This document shows positions 44,816-52,946 of a stretch of DNA of 64,000 bases, piece by piece; position 1 is the stretch's first letter; every line of letters starts with the position of its first letter. Source of the DNA: JASSUD01 sp031963415 (GTDB lineage Bacteria > Pseudomonadota > Gammaproteobacteria > Burkholderiales > Burkholderiaceae); contig JASSUI010000001.1 of NCBI GenBank assembly GCA_031963415.1, forward strand, positions 2,542,001 through 2,606,000. The letters are read 5' to 3'. Under the pieces are notes generated by a model. That model searched no databases. It saw only the letters and a list, made by a program, of their open reading frames with translations, and had not been told where the DNA came from. Both the position numbers and the translations under genes were made by a program.

Positions 44816-45121
44816 TTTTTTCCTTTAAAGGCAAAATTTTATAAATATATTTTTATTACATAATTTTGATCCGGAAGAAACTATTTTCTGTCTATTCTCC
44901 TTGTTTGATGGGATAAAAATTAAATCAGAGGCGTTAGTGGCTCAGCTATCCTGTTTTTTACTGAATATCAATGATGGTAGTGTGGGGCTTAACGAGAGGT
45001 TGTTTGTGCCCTGAAGCGTGAAGACCGACGATCAACGAGAGAGGATTAGGTAAAATTCCCCCTTCTTAGCCTATCTTCTTAATACAAACCGAGGCAAAAC
45101 TCCGCATGTATACCTTACAGT

Positions 45122-45149
45122 CTTGAAAAATAATCTATCGCCCCCATTA
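45122..45149 (+). promoter_or_regulatory. Sigma-32 (heat-shock) promoter of htpG
   Basis: CTTGAA (45122-45127), a 14-base spacer, then CCCCATTA (45142-45149): almost a perfect RpoH consensus (CTTGAA-N13/15-CCCCATNT). It lies 54 bases ahead of the htpG start codon, so transcription would begin near 45156. The rest of the 388-bp gap upstream (44816-45121) shows no gene. Confidence 0.85.
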
Positions 45150-45203
45150 TCAATCCCATCGCCTTACTTTAATAATCATTCAACGTTTTTAAGGAACTAG
45201 ACC

Positions 45204-47087
45204 ATGGCACAAGAAACCATGAGCTTTCAGGCGGAAGTGAAGCAGCTTCTGCATTTGATGATTCATTCGCTGTATAGCCATAAAGAAATTTTTCTGCGTG
45301 AGCTGATTTCTAATGCTTCGGATGCAGCGGATAAGCTGCGTTTTGAGGCAATTGCTGATGCTTCGCTGTACGAAAATGATCCAGATTTGCGCATTCGCGT
45401 GTCATACGACAAAGCAGCACGGACGATTACGATCGAGGATAACGGCATCGGGATGAGCCGTGATGAGGTCGTTTCACATCTCGGCACGATTGCTCGTTCA
45501 GGCACCAAAGAGTTTTTTGCGAAACTATCAGGCGATGAGCAAAAGGATGCCGCATTGATTGGGCAGTTTGGCGTAGGTTTTTATTCAGGCTTTATCGTCG
45601 CTGATAAGATCACCGTTGAAACACGCCGCGCCGGATTGTCAGCTAGTGAAGGCGTGCGCTGGGAAAGTGCAGGTGAGGGTGAATTTAGCATTGAAGCCAT
45701 TGAGCGCGCTGCGCGAGGTACAGCGATTACTTTGCATCTGCGTGAAGGCGAAGATGAGTTTCTTTCTGCTTGGCAGCTGAAATCGGTTATCCAAAAATAT
45801 TCAGACCATATTGCGTTGCCCATCCTGATGCATAAAGAAGAGTGGGATCAGGAAAAAGGCGAGATGGTGCGCCAAGATGAAGAAGAAACGGTTAATCAAG
45901 CCAGCGCAATCTGGACACGCGCAAAAAATGAAATTACCGATGAGCAATACCAGCAGTTTTATCAACATATCACGCACGATAACGAAGCGCCATTAACGTG
46001 GACGCATAACCGTGTCGAAGGGCGTAATGAATATATTCAATTGCTGTATGTGCCAGCGAAGGCGCCGTTTAATTTATGGGATCGTAACCAGCCAAGCGGT
46101 TTGAAGCTATACGTGAAGCGCATCTTCATTATGGATGATGCTAAGCAGCTGCTTCCGTCTTACTTGCGCTTTATCCGTGGCGTGGTTGATTCAAATGATC
46201 TGCCCTTGAATGTGTCACGCGAAATTTTGCAGCAAAGCCGCGATGTGAAATCCATTCATGATGGTGTGACAAAGCGTGTACTGACGATGCTAGAAGATTT
46301 GGCAGAAAAAGACGCAAGCCGCTATCAAACCTTCTGGGATAATTTCGGCCAGGTCTTCAAAGAAGGGATGGGGGAAGATTTTACGAATAAAGAGCGCATT
46401 GCGAAACTATTGCGCTTTGCTAGCACGCATACTGATACTTCTGCGCAAACAGTGACATTAGCTGATTATGTCGCACGTATGAAGGAAGGCCAAACGCATA
46501 TCTATTATCTAACCGCAGATAGTTGGCAGGCGGCACGCAATAGTCCACATCTTGAAGTGTTCCGTAAAAAAGATGTCGAAGTTCTGTTGCTTACTGAGCG
46601 TGTCGATGAATGGATGCTTTCATTCTTGCGTGAATTTGACGGTAAGCCAATGACGAGCGTTGCACGTGGTGACCTCGATTTAGGTGGCTTAAGCGATGAA
46701 GATAAAAAAGCGCAAGAAGAAGTGAGCCAAACGTTAAAGCCGTTACTCGATAAAATGCAGGAAGTGCTGAAAGACAAAGCAAAGCAAGTGCGCCTCACTT
46801 TCAGACTGACTGATTCCCCTTCTTGTTTGGTGGCGGATAACAATGAGATGAGTGGTTATCTGCAACGCTTATTAAAAGCATCTGGTCAGCAAACGCCGGA
46901 CTTTAAGCCTATCCTAGAAATTAACGCCGAGCATCCTCTGATTAAACGGTTAAATCTAGATAAACCAGATTTTGCTGATTGGAGTCACTTGTTGTTTGAT
47001 CAAGCGTTGCTTGCCGAGGGAGGGGCGCTGGAAGACCCGGCTAGTTACGTAAAACGAACCAACGCTTTATTGTTGGCTGATGCTTAA
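45204..47087 (+). CDS. htpG: Chaperone HtpG (Hsp90)
   Basis: 627-residue Hsp90 homolog. The GHKL ATPase domain has ELISNASDAADKLR, IEDNGIGMSRDE, and GQFGVGFYSGFIVADK; the middle domain has VDSNDLPLNVSREILQQS with its catalytic arginine. C-terminal dimerisation region present. Normal length. AAGGAA lies before the ATG, and a heat-shock promoter lies upstream, so it is probably induced by protein-folding stress. Confidence 0.97.
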   Translation: MAQETMSFQAEVKQLLHLMIHSLYSHKEIFLRELISNASDAADKLRFEAIADASLYENDPDLRIRVSYDKAARTITIEDNGIGMSRDEVVSHLGTIARSGTKEFFAKLSGDEQKDAALIGQFGVGFYSGFIVADKITVETRRAGLSASEGVRWESAGEGEFSIEAIERAARGTAITLHLREGEDEFLSAWQLKSVIQKYSDHIALPILMHKEEWDQEKGEMVRQDEEETVNQASAIWTRAKNEITDEQYQQFYQHITHDNEAPLTWTHNRVEGRNEYIQLLYVPAKAPFNLWDRNQPSGLKLYVKRIFIMDDAKQLLPSYLRFIRGVVDSNDLPLNVSREILQQSRDVKSIHDGVTKRVLTMLEDLAEKDASRYQTFWDNFGQVFKEGMGEDFTNKERIAKLLRFASTHTDTSAQTVTLADYVARMKEGQTHIYYLTADSWQAARNSPHLEVFRKKDVEVLLLTERVDEWMLSFLREFDGKPMTSVARGDLDLGGLSDEDKKAQEEVSQTLKPLLDKMQEVLKDKAKQVRLTFRLTDSPSCLVADNNEMSGYLQRLLKASGQQTPDFKPILEINAEHPLIKRLNLDKPDFADWSHLLFDQALLAEGGALEDPASYVKRTNALLLADA

Positions 47088-47179
47088 ATGAGTTTGTCCA
47101 GTTAAGGAATCTCTGCATAACTTATAGAATCTGATGACGTTTAGGCGTTCTGGAAGAGTTAGGTAGAGGCTGTTGGTAC

Positions 47180-47259
47180 GCATGTTGGGGTTCCTTCGTC
47201 ACCCCAACCTACGATTCTTTGACGTTCGTAGGTTGGGGAAGGGGGGAGTCCCAACATGA
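47180..47259. repeat. Two ATGTTGGGG hairpin repeats in inverted arrangement
   Basis: First copy CATGTTGGGGTTCCTTCGTC then ACCCCAACCTACGA (47181-47214); second copy in reverse orientation, CGTAGGTTGGGGAAGG then GTCCCAACATG (47226-47258). The two copies can also pair with each other. They fill the gap between htpG and ubiC and could end the htpG transcript. Confidence 0.65.
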
Positions 47260-47355
47260 TTATCTGTAACCCCTAAATCTTTCCTCTTTAAGATAATGAG
47301 TAAGCTCTTTAGGTAGACATTGCTTGGCTGGAGGTTTTACTTTCGATTGACTTCA

Positions 47356-48009
47356 ATGCTTTTTAATCCAGCTGATGCTGAATGGCGCGTAACACCACGC
47401 GCTATTTTTTCTTTAACTCAAAAAGATTGGCTCAGCCGCGGTGGCGCGCTGACATCGCACTTAGCACACTTAGGTAAAGTTGATGTGCAGGTGCTTCGAG
47501 AAGCTGTTGAGTTGGGATGGGTAGATGAAATTCCCTGTTTAAAAGTGAATGCGCGAACCTTATTGTGGGTGCGTGAGGTTTTGCTTCGAGTCAATGGTAT
47601 GCCTTTTGTCGCTGCACGTAGTGCTGTGCCGTTGGCAGCTAGTCATGGCGTTTGGCGTGCGTTGCGCGGTTTACATACGCAACCATTAAGTACTTTGCTA
47701 TATCACGATAAATCAATTAAGCGTTCGGCCTTGGTAAGTCGGCGTCTTAATCGATGCCACCCTTTATATCGGCTAGCGTGTCGCAACGTACCAGAAATTA
47801 AAAGTGAGCCTACCTTGTCTGCACGTCGCTCGATTTTTGTGCGTCTTGGGGTACCGTTATTGGTAACGGAATGCATGCTCAACACGCTGTGGACGCATTT
47901 AGCTAGCGAATCTTTGTATACCCTTTGTAATGAGGAGTGTCGACCTAGGCAGAGAAATACGGCAAGGAGGCATGACATCGCTACGGAGGGATATGCAGAG
48001 GTTAACTGA
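47356..48009 (+). CDS. ubiC: Chorismate pyruvate-lyase, with a repeat-derived C-terminus
   Basis: 217 residues from ATG 47356 (frame open from 47320). UbiC makes 4-hydroxybenzoate from chorismate, the first step of ubiquinone synthesis. Signatures are QKDWLSRGGALTSHLAHLG, WVREVLLRVNGMPFVAARS, SALVSRRLNRCHPLY and the C-terminal VPLLVTECMLNTLW with the conserved glutamate. The last 20 or so codons read through a sequence (47950-47985, with TACGGCAAGGAGGCATGACA) matching the centre of repeat E5, so the tail beyond about residue 197 is probably not original. The catalytic core is intact. Confidence 0.88.
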   Translation: MLFNPADAEWRVTPRAIFSLTQKDWLSRGGALTSHLAHLGKVDVQVLREAVELGWVDEIPCLKVNARTLLWVREVLLRVNGMPFVAARSAVPLAASHGVWRALRGLHTQPLSTLLYHDKSIKRSALVSRRLNRCHPLYRLACRNVPEIKSEPTLSARRSIFVRLGVPLLVTECMLNTLWTHLASESLYTLCNEECRPRQRNTARRHDIATEGYAEVN

Positions 48010-48033
48010 GGACAACAAAGAGGAGGTAAGTTT

Positions 48034-48510
48034 ATGCAACTGACGGGCTTTCCTCCAGTATTAGCGCCGAATACACGAATCCTGCTGCTAGGGAGTTTTC
48101 CTGGTGTAGCGTCACTTGCTGCGACTCAATATTATGCGCATCCACGCAATCAATTTTGGCGTTTATTAGGCGCGTTAATCGATGAACCTCTTGTCGAGCT
48201 TGACTATCCAACGCGGCTTGAACGCGTTTTAGCGCACCATATCGGCGTTTGGGATGTGTTGGCAGCATGCGAGCGTAGCGGCAGTTTAGACACAGCCATT
48301 CGGGCGGCCAGCCCAAATGATTTTGCTGTGCTAAAAGAGCTCGCACCACAACTCCAGAAAATTTGCTTTAACGGTAAAACAGCCGGGCGCTTTGAGCCGG
48401 TGTTACGCGCTGCAGGTTATCAAACAGCTGTTTTACCTTCATCTAGTCCTGCCCATGCCGCTTTATCGTTTGAAGAAAAACTGCTGTTATGGCGCGAGCG
48501 ATTATTCTAG
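48034..48510 (+). CDS. DNA-deoxyinosine glycosylase (UDG family 6)
   Basis: 158-residue uracil-DNA-glycosylase superfamily protein. Motif 1 ILLLGSFPGVASL and the QYYAHPRNQFWRLLG segment, plus the late motif LPSSSPAHA, are those of family 6 hypoxanthine-DNA glycosylases, which remove deaminated adenine (hypoxanthine) from DNA. The gene is 24 bp after ubiC on the same strand. The substrate follows from the family and is not visible directly. Confidence 0.85.
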   Translation: MQLTGFPPVLAPNTRILLLGSFPGVASLAATQYYAHPRNQFWRLLGALIDEPLVELDYPTRLERVLAHHIGVWDVLAACERSGSLDTAIRAASPNDFAVLKELAPQLQKICFNGKTAGRFEPVLRAAGYQTAVLPSSSPAHAALSFEEKLLLWRERLF

Positions 48511-48592
48511 ACTGCCTCCAACCTTGGATCTATGTCACGCAAAATGGTGAGTTGAGATGAGGGAGATATCGATCACCTTTAATACTCTTGTC

Positions 48593-49558
48593 TTATAAGG
48601 CACTTTTCTGCTGCTCGATGAGCGTTTGCAGCTTGCATGTATCAGCGGCAAATAGACGAATACCTTCCGCTAATTTCTCAGTTGCCATCGCATCTTGATT
48701 AAACTGATAACGGAAGGTTGGTTCATCTAACCTAACGCGCCCAAGCGTTGCACTTTCTGCCTGCCCAGTTTGGGGCAACAGTTGACGCTCAAATGGTTCT
48801 AACCTATTTTTTAATTCCTCTAATAAAGATGGGCTGATGGTCAGCAGATCGCAGCCAGCAAGCGCGATAACTTGTCGAGGACTACGAAAGCTTGCCGCCA
48901 TAATCTCAGTGGTATAGCCAGCCTGCTTGTAGTAATCATAAATGCGCCGCACTGATTGCACGCCTGGATCAGGCACGCTCGCGTAAGTGGACTCTTGAGT
49001 TTGCATCTTCGCTTTTTGCTGATACCAATCATCAATTCGTCCGACAAACGGCGAAATCAACTTTACTCTAGCTTCAGCGCAAGCTATGGCCTGCGGCAAA
49101 CAAAAGAGCAGCGTCATATTGCAGTGAATGCCCCAACGCTCAAGTATTTCAGCAGCACGAATACCTTCCCACGTAGAGGCAATTTTGATTAACACACGCT
49201 CGCGCGCAATCCCTAATTTTTCATAAAGCTTGATTAAAGCATGAGCCTTATCAACGGTAGCTAGTGTATTAAAAGACAGACGCGCATCCACTTCAGTCGA
49301 CACCCGTCCAGGAACAATTGAAAGAATCTCGCAACCGATAGCGACTAATAGATGATCGATAATTTGATCGGTGGTTTGCGCCTGGTGCTTACGCACAATT
49401 TGGTTAAGCAATGGCCGATACTCCCCTTGCGTCACTGCCTTTAAAACCAGAGACGGGTTGGTGGTCGCATCTTGGGGCTGATAACGCTTCAAAAGCAGAA
49501 AATCACTCGTATCCGCAACGACGGTGCTGTATTGTTTAAGCGTATCAAGAGTGTTCAT
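48593..49558 (-). CDS. tal: Transaldolase
   Basis: 321-residue class I transaldolase of the pentose phosphate pathway. The Schiff-base lysine is K125 in VLIKIASTWEGI; the N-terminal signature QPQDATTNPSLVL and SPFVGRIDDWY are present. Usual homologs begin VVADTGD where this has VVADTSD. Length and motifs are normal. Confidence 0.95.
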   Translation of the reverse strand: MNTLDTLKQYSTVVADTSDFLLLKRYQPQDATTNPSLVLKAVTQGEYRPLLNQIVRKHQAQTTDQIIDHLLVAIGCEILSIVPGRVSTEVDARLSFNTLATVDKAHALIKLYEKLGIARERVLIKIASTWEGIRAAEILERWGIHCNMTLLFCLPQAIACAEARVKLISPFVGRIDDWYQQKAKMQTQESTYASVPDPGVQSVRRIYDYYKQAGYTTEIMAASFRSPRQVIALAGCDLLTISPSLLEELKNRLEPFERQLLPQTGQAESATLGRVRLDEPTFRYQFNQDAMATEKLAEGIRLFAADTCKLQTLIEQQKSAL

Positions 49559-49656
49559 TGTGTTTTCCTAATTATTTTTCTAGTCAACATAATTTTTAGG
49601 CTTTATGTATTGCATAGCATAGTCATTAACCAAGTAAAGCGACATAAGAAAATGAC

Positions 49657-49941
49657 TTAAATAGGTGCGGGCTGACGCAGATTACATTGAGAAAAAGCCT
49701 TATAAATACGCATGGCAATCGCGTTACACCGATGTGCCCGAATCGCATGGATGATCTGCTCTATATCAACGAATGAGCATAGAAAGTAGCGGCGCTCACC
49801 ACTAAGTTTTCCGCGAATCTCACGCTCAGCCTGTACCATGGCGATGGCTTTGAGGCTAGGCCAGGCACCATGCGCTTTAAGCCAATCAATTTCAGTGCTT
49901 AATGCAACACGGCGCGTTTCAATGCGCCCATGATCTTTTTC
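49657..49941 (-). pseudogene. ISAs1-family transposase fragment
   Basis: Reading the minus strand from 49941 gives EKDHGRIETRRVALSTEIDW, then AMVQAEREIRGKLSGERRYF and HAIRAH, the C-terminal catalytic region of ISAs1/H-repeat transposases. It has no start and, after RAH, the sequence no longer matches (WGIEN is missing) and stops at 49657. A decayed remnant next to an orphan gene and another transposase remnant. Confidence 0.8.
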
Positions 49942-49990
49942 TTATTGTTTTTATGAATAGTCGCATGATCCTGCAGCAACAGTATGATCT

Positions 49991-50512
49991 TTGAAAGGAG
50001 GTATTTATATACCATGCATCGCAATAAAGACAGGTACTTCCTCAGTCCCTCCTTCTTTGAAATTTGTTGGATCACATGTAGCCACAGTCGCTTCTGTAGC
50101 TCCCCCTGCGCGCCCCAAATTTACAAATAGTAAGCCGCCAGTTGTTGGTGAAAAATCAATAAAGCTCGACAGAACTCAAATTTTGGCAGGTACGTTCGTC
50201 GATCAATGTAGTACGCGGGGTGAAATAAATAAGGGGGCACAAAGTGCAATTGGATTCATTAATTCATTAATAAAAAAGCATTTAAAGATTTTCCAACCGC
50301 TCCAAGAAGAGTATTTAAAGCTACTTGCTTTCGCAATTGATCAGAGAAATGACAAAGCGGTTCAAGTGCTAATCAAAAAATATGCTTTTGACAGTGATAC
50401 GCAGGACAACGTAAAGCAGCTCTTATCAAGTACAAATGAAAATAAGCACACTCAATTTTTATCGAGCTTGCGCGTGTGGTGCTACGCGCAAAGCCAAGCT
50501 AAATCGTCCTGA
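49991..50512 (+). CDS. Orphan protein between transposase remnants
   Basis: 173 residues if started at TTG 49991; not recognised. It has a Pro/Ser/Val-rich first part (about 15-50) and a helical, lysine-rich second part (80-165). A very strong ribosome-binding sequence AAGGAGGT lies at 49995-50002, inside this frame's first codons. The ATG that follows it (50014) is in another frame, which gives only a 38-residue product. So the true start is uncertain: either ATT/ATA initiation, or a frameshift near the 5' end of an older gene. It is flanked by ISAs1 and ISNCY fragments, consistent with acquired and decaying DNA. Confidence 0.45.
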   Translation: MKGGIYIPCIAIKTGTSSVPPSLKFVGSHVATVASVAPPARPKFTNSKPPVVGEKSIKLDRTQILAGTFVDQCSTRGEINKGAQSAIGFINSLIKKHLKIFQPLQEEYLKLLAFAIDQRNDKAVQVLIKKYAFDSDTQDNVKQLLSSTNENKHTQFLSSLRVWCYAQSQAKSS

Positions 50513-50520
50513 GTGCCTAC

Positions 50521-51299
50521 TCAGGGACGGTGTGCATCTTCCTCGCTACGAGCAGCGGTAGCAAAGCGGGCATTGTGCTTACTTTGGCTTGCGGGGTTAA
50601 CGCCTGAATGGGTTCGATCTCCAGGCTTTGTAACGCGTGTTCGAATGGGGTGGGGACGAAATCTTCAGGCTCATGCTTGGTAAAAATACTGTAACGGTCG
50701 CTGTAAATGGCCGCGGGTAGACCATGCTCACTCACGTAGGTAGGTAACGCCTGCCAATAGGCATGGGTTGATTCACTCGCCTCAAAACGGGCATACAGCA
50801 TGCGAGACGTCGCAACATCAATAAAAACAAGCAGGCTACATCTCCCCGCCCATCCTTCGAACCAACATGCACGCTACCGTCAATTTGAATCAATTCACCC
50901 AAACGAGGGCGGTGCAGGCGAGGAGGATGGGCACGCTTCTTGGGACCAAGCTTGGCACGCCACAACTTGACCTCTACCATCCATTGGCGCAGTGTCTCAA
51001 CGCTATGAGTAAAACCATGCTGGCGCAGATACTCAGCAGCCAGAGTGGGGCCAAAATCCGTATAGTGTTCACGAACCAAGCCCAGAATGCGCGTGCGCTC
51101 ATGCTCATCAATACGATGCTTAGACGGTTGACCGCGACGTTGACTCACTAAACCTTGCACGCCTTGCTCGCAATAGCCCAGCACCAAGCGCTTTACTTGC
51201 CGCACGCTCAATACAAGCCGCAGCGCCACGTCCCCCTGACTCAATCGCTTCCACGATCAACTGAATAACTTTTAAGCGCTCCAGCTCCTTCTGATTCAT
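50521..51299 (-). pseudogene. ISNCY-family transposase with frameshifts and an internal deletion
   Basis: N-terminal MNQKELERLKVIQLIVE (from 51299) continues in another frame as SQGDVALRLVLSVRQVKRLV, with a first frameshift near 51240. The middle has RQWMVEVKLWRAKLGPKKR and LGELIQIDGSVH. A second frameshift near 50815 leads to LYARFEASESTHAYW, GLPAAIYSDRYSIF and EIEPIQALTPQAK. After that the sequence jumps to NARFATAARSEEDAHRP in yet another frame (to the TGA at 50521), so an internal stretch with the conserved GRVERAN region is deleted. Clearly inactive. Confidence 0.85.
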
Positions 51300-51435
51300 C
51301 CTCACCCAGTCCCCTGCCACTTCGACCCCTAATAACTTAAAAAGGGGGGCATTAATACTTTGGAGCTACAGCCCCATTAAAATTCTTTTGACGTCTTGCC
51401 AAACATCCGCTAGAATCGCGGCCTTATATCAAAGA

Positions 51436-51512
51436 CGGGGCGTAGCGCAGCCTGGTAGCGCATCTGATTTGGGATCAGAAGGTCGCATGTTCGAATCATG
51501 TCGCCCCGACCA
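51436..51512 (+). tRNA. tRNA-Pro(UGG)
   Basis: 77 nt, CGGGGCG...CGCCCCG acceptor stem with encoded CCA. Anticodon stem CTGAT/ATCAG with loop TTTGGGA (anticodon TGG); T arm CATGTTCGAATCATG. Complete cloverleaf. Confidence 0.96.
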
Positions 51513-51599
51513 AGAAATTCAAAAGTTCCTTCCCTTCTTTTACCCTGCATTTTCTATTTTTTGTGTGCATTAGTTGCTGGCCCTGCTGCTATCGGTTAC

Positions 51600-52151
51600 T
51601 TAACGCTTCCTTAAAAAAATTTGATTTGACGCTGGATCATGTAAAGGGTCGATTGTTTTTTGCGTAGAACGCAATACTCCATTGGTGTCAAAGTAGAAGT
51701 GGTAAAGCATGTAATAGATAGGGTTCTCTTGATAGCGATAACTCCATGCCTCGCGCTGCATACGGGAAAAATAGGTTGTCTCGGCTGGTTTACCAAAATG
51801 AGCGCGCACATCTTGTTTGGTCCATGAGCCAATTTTTGCCTGGGCGAATTCTTCATTTGCTAATACTTGCTTTACACTTATTACTTTACCTTTAGCATCG
51901 ATTTCAGCTGCTGTAGCAAATGAACCGTACGGTTGGCTGGTCCATAGCAAGCGTTTGCCCCCGGTAGGTAGAGGATAAATTTCAGCTGGTTGGCCGAGTT
52001 TGTCGATGACTATGGAGACATCTTGCCCCGCTTGAAAATTTTTCCAGGGTGTCGTACAAGCAACTAAAGAAAGCGCGATACTATTAGTTATCACAGTGCG
52101 GCAAGTATGCTGAACGAATGACTTGAACGATGAATATAGGAAGAGTCTCAT
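51600..52151 (-). CDS. Lipoprotein of the SmpA/OmlA (BamE-like) type
   Basis: 183-residue protein with a signal sequence and lipobox LVAC (C32). The mature part has GQDVSIVIDKLGQPAEIYPLP, WTKQDVRAHFGKPAETTYFS and WSYRYQENPIYYMLYHFYFD; two BamE-like halves seem to be present. Homologous lipoproteins lie near rpsO/pnp or tRNA genes in Burkholderiales. A role in outer-membrane upkeep is inferred from fold resemblance only. Confidence 0.82.
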   Translation of the reverse strand: MRLFLYSSFKSFVQHTCRTVITNSIALSLVACTTPWKNFQAGQDVSIVIDKLGQPAEIYPLPTGGKRLLWTSQPYGSFATAAEIDAKGKVISVKQVLANEEFAQAKIGSWTKQDVRAHFGKPAETTYFSRMQREAWSYRYQENPIYYMLYHFYFDTNGVLRSTQKTIDPLHDPASNQIFLRKR

Positions 52152-52319
52152 ATATCTAAAATATTAAGCAGTGTTTTTAAGCTTGTGCAGCTTATTATGC
52201 ATTTCGCGTTTTGAGTTAGGTAGCATCGACTTTCCTTATTGAAGAACGTTCCTTTACTTTGTTTTTTTCTACGCAGCAATTTTGAAGTGCAATCGCCCTG
52301 GATTACCCCGCGGCTTTTA

Positions 52320-52347
52320 TTAGCACTTCGTGTATTTATGCTAGTAT
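52320..52347 (+). promoter_or_regulatory. Probable promoter of rpsO
   Basis: TTAGCA (52320-52325) as a weak -35 and TAGTAT (52342-52347) as -10 with a 16-base spacer; TG at 52339-52340 makes an extended -10. It lies about 100 bases before the rpsO start codon. Found by eye. Confidence 0.45.
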
Positions 52348-52448
52348 CCGCCTTTCGTTGTAAATAGAGTAGTGCTGGTTTAATAGCATTACATCACGGC
52401 ACGGCCTTTCTTCTGTGTCCGCTTGTTTAGCCTTTAAGGAAAATAATT

Positions 52449-52718
52449 ATGTCTAGTGCAAAAAGAGATAAGTCTGATGTGATTGCGAAATTTGCTCGCA
52501 GTGTGAAAGATACTGGTTCACCCGAAGTGCAAATCGCTTTGTTAACTTCAAAAATCAAAGAGTTGACTGTTCATTTTTCAACGCATCCTCACGATAACCA
52601 TAGCCGACGTGGACTGTTGCAGATGGTTAGCCGTCGTCGTAGATTGCTCAGTTATCTGAAGAAGAAAAATGCGCCTCGCTATTTTGAGCTGATTGGTAGC
52701 TTAGGACTGCGTAAGTAA
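52449..52718 (+). CDS. rpsO: 30S ribosomal protein uS15
   Basis: 89-residue S15, which binds 16S rRNA and nucleates the platform of the 30S subunit. Core motifs GSPEVQIALLTSKIKELT, HSRRGLLQMVSRRRRLLSYL and the end LGLRK are intact. AAGGAAA lies before the ATG. A strong terminator follows, and pnp is next, the widespread rpsO-pnp order; in E. coli S15 represses its own translation by a leader pseudoknot, not examined here. Confidence 0.97.
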   Translation: MSSAKRDKSDVIAKFARSVKDTGSPEVQIALLTSKIKELTVHFSTHPHDNHSRRGLLQMVSRRRRLLSYLKKKNAPRYFELIGSLGLRK

Positions 52719-52736
52719 AGCAGACCGTCTCTAAAA

Positions 52737-52775
52737 ATAATGCCTGCATCAGTCAGATGATACAGGCATTATTTT
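52737..52775 (+). terminator. Rho-independent terminator of rpsO
   Basis: AATAATGCCTG and CAGGCATTATT form an 11-bp stem around about 16 bases, followed by a TTTT tract. It lies about 20 bases beyond the rpsO stop codon, so pnp may have partial read-through or its own promoter. Confidence 0.85.
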
Positions 52776-52946
52776 TATGTAATTTTATTTTTTAAATGAT
52801 CAATCGCATATCAGTTTTGCTTAGGTGAAACTGCAAGAAAACGGCTTAAGTCAGTTTTATTGTGCGTTGAATCACAGAGTGTAGATTAAGCCAGCGTGCA
52901 GCCATGCCGCTTCTGATTAAGGCGGCATATCTAACTAGGAGTAGTA

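Noticed and set aside
51388..51573. An open frame across the tRNA-Pro gene.
   Set aside because: It overlaps a complete tRNA and has no coding character.
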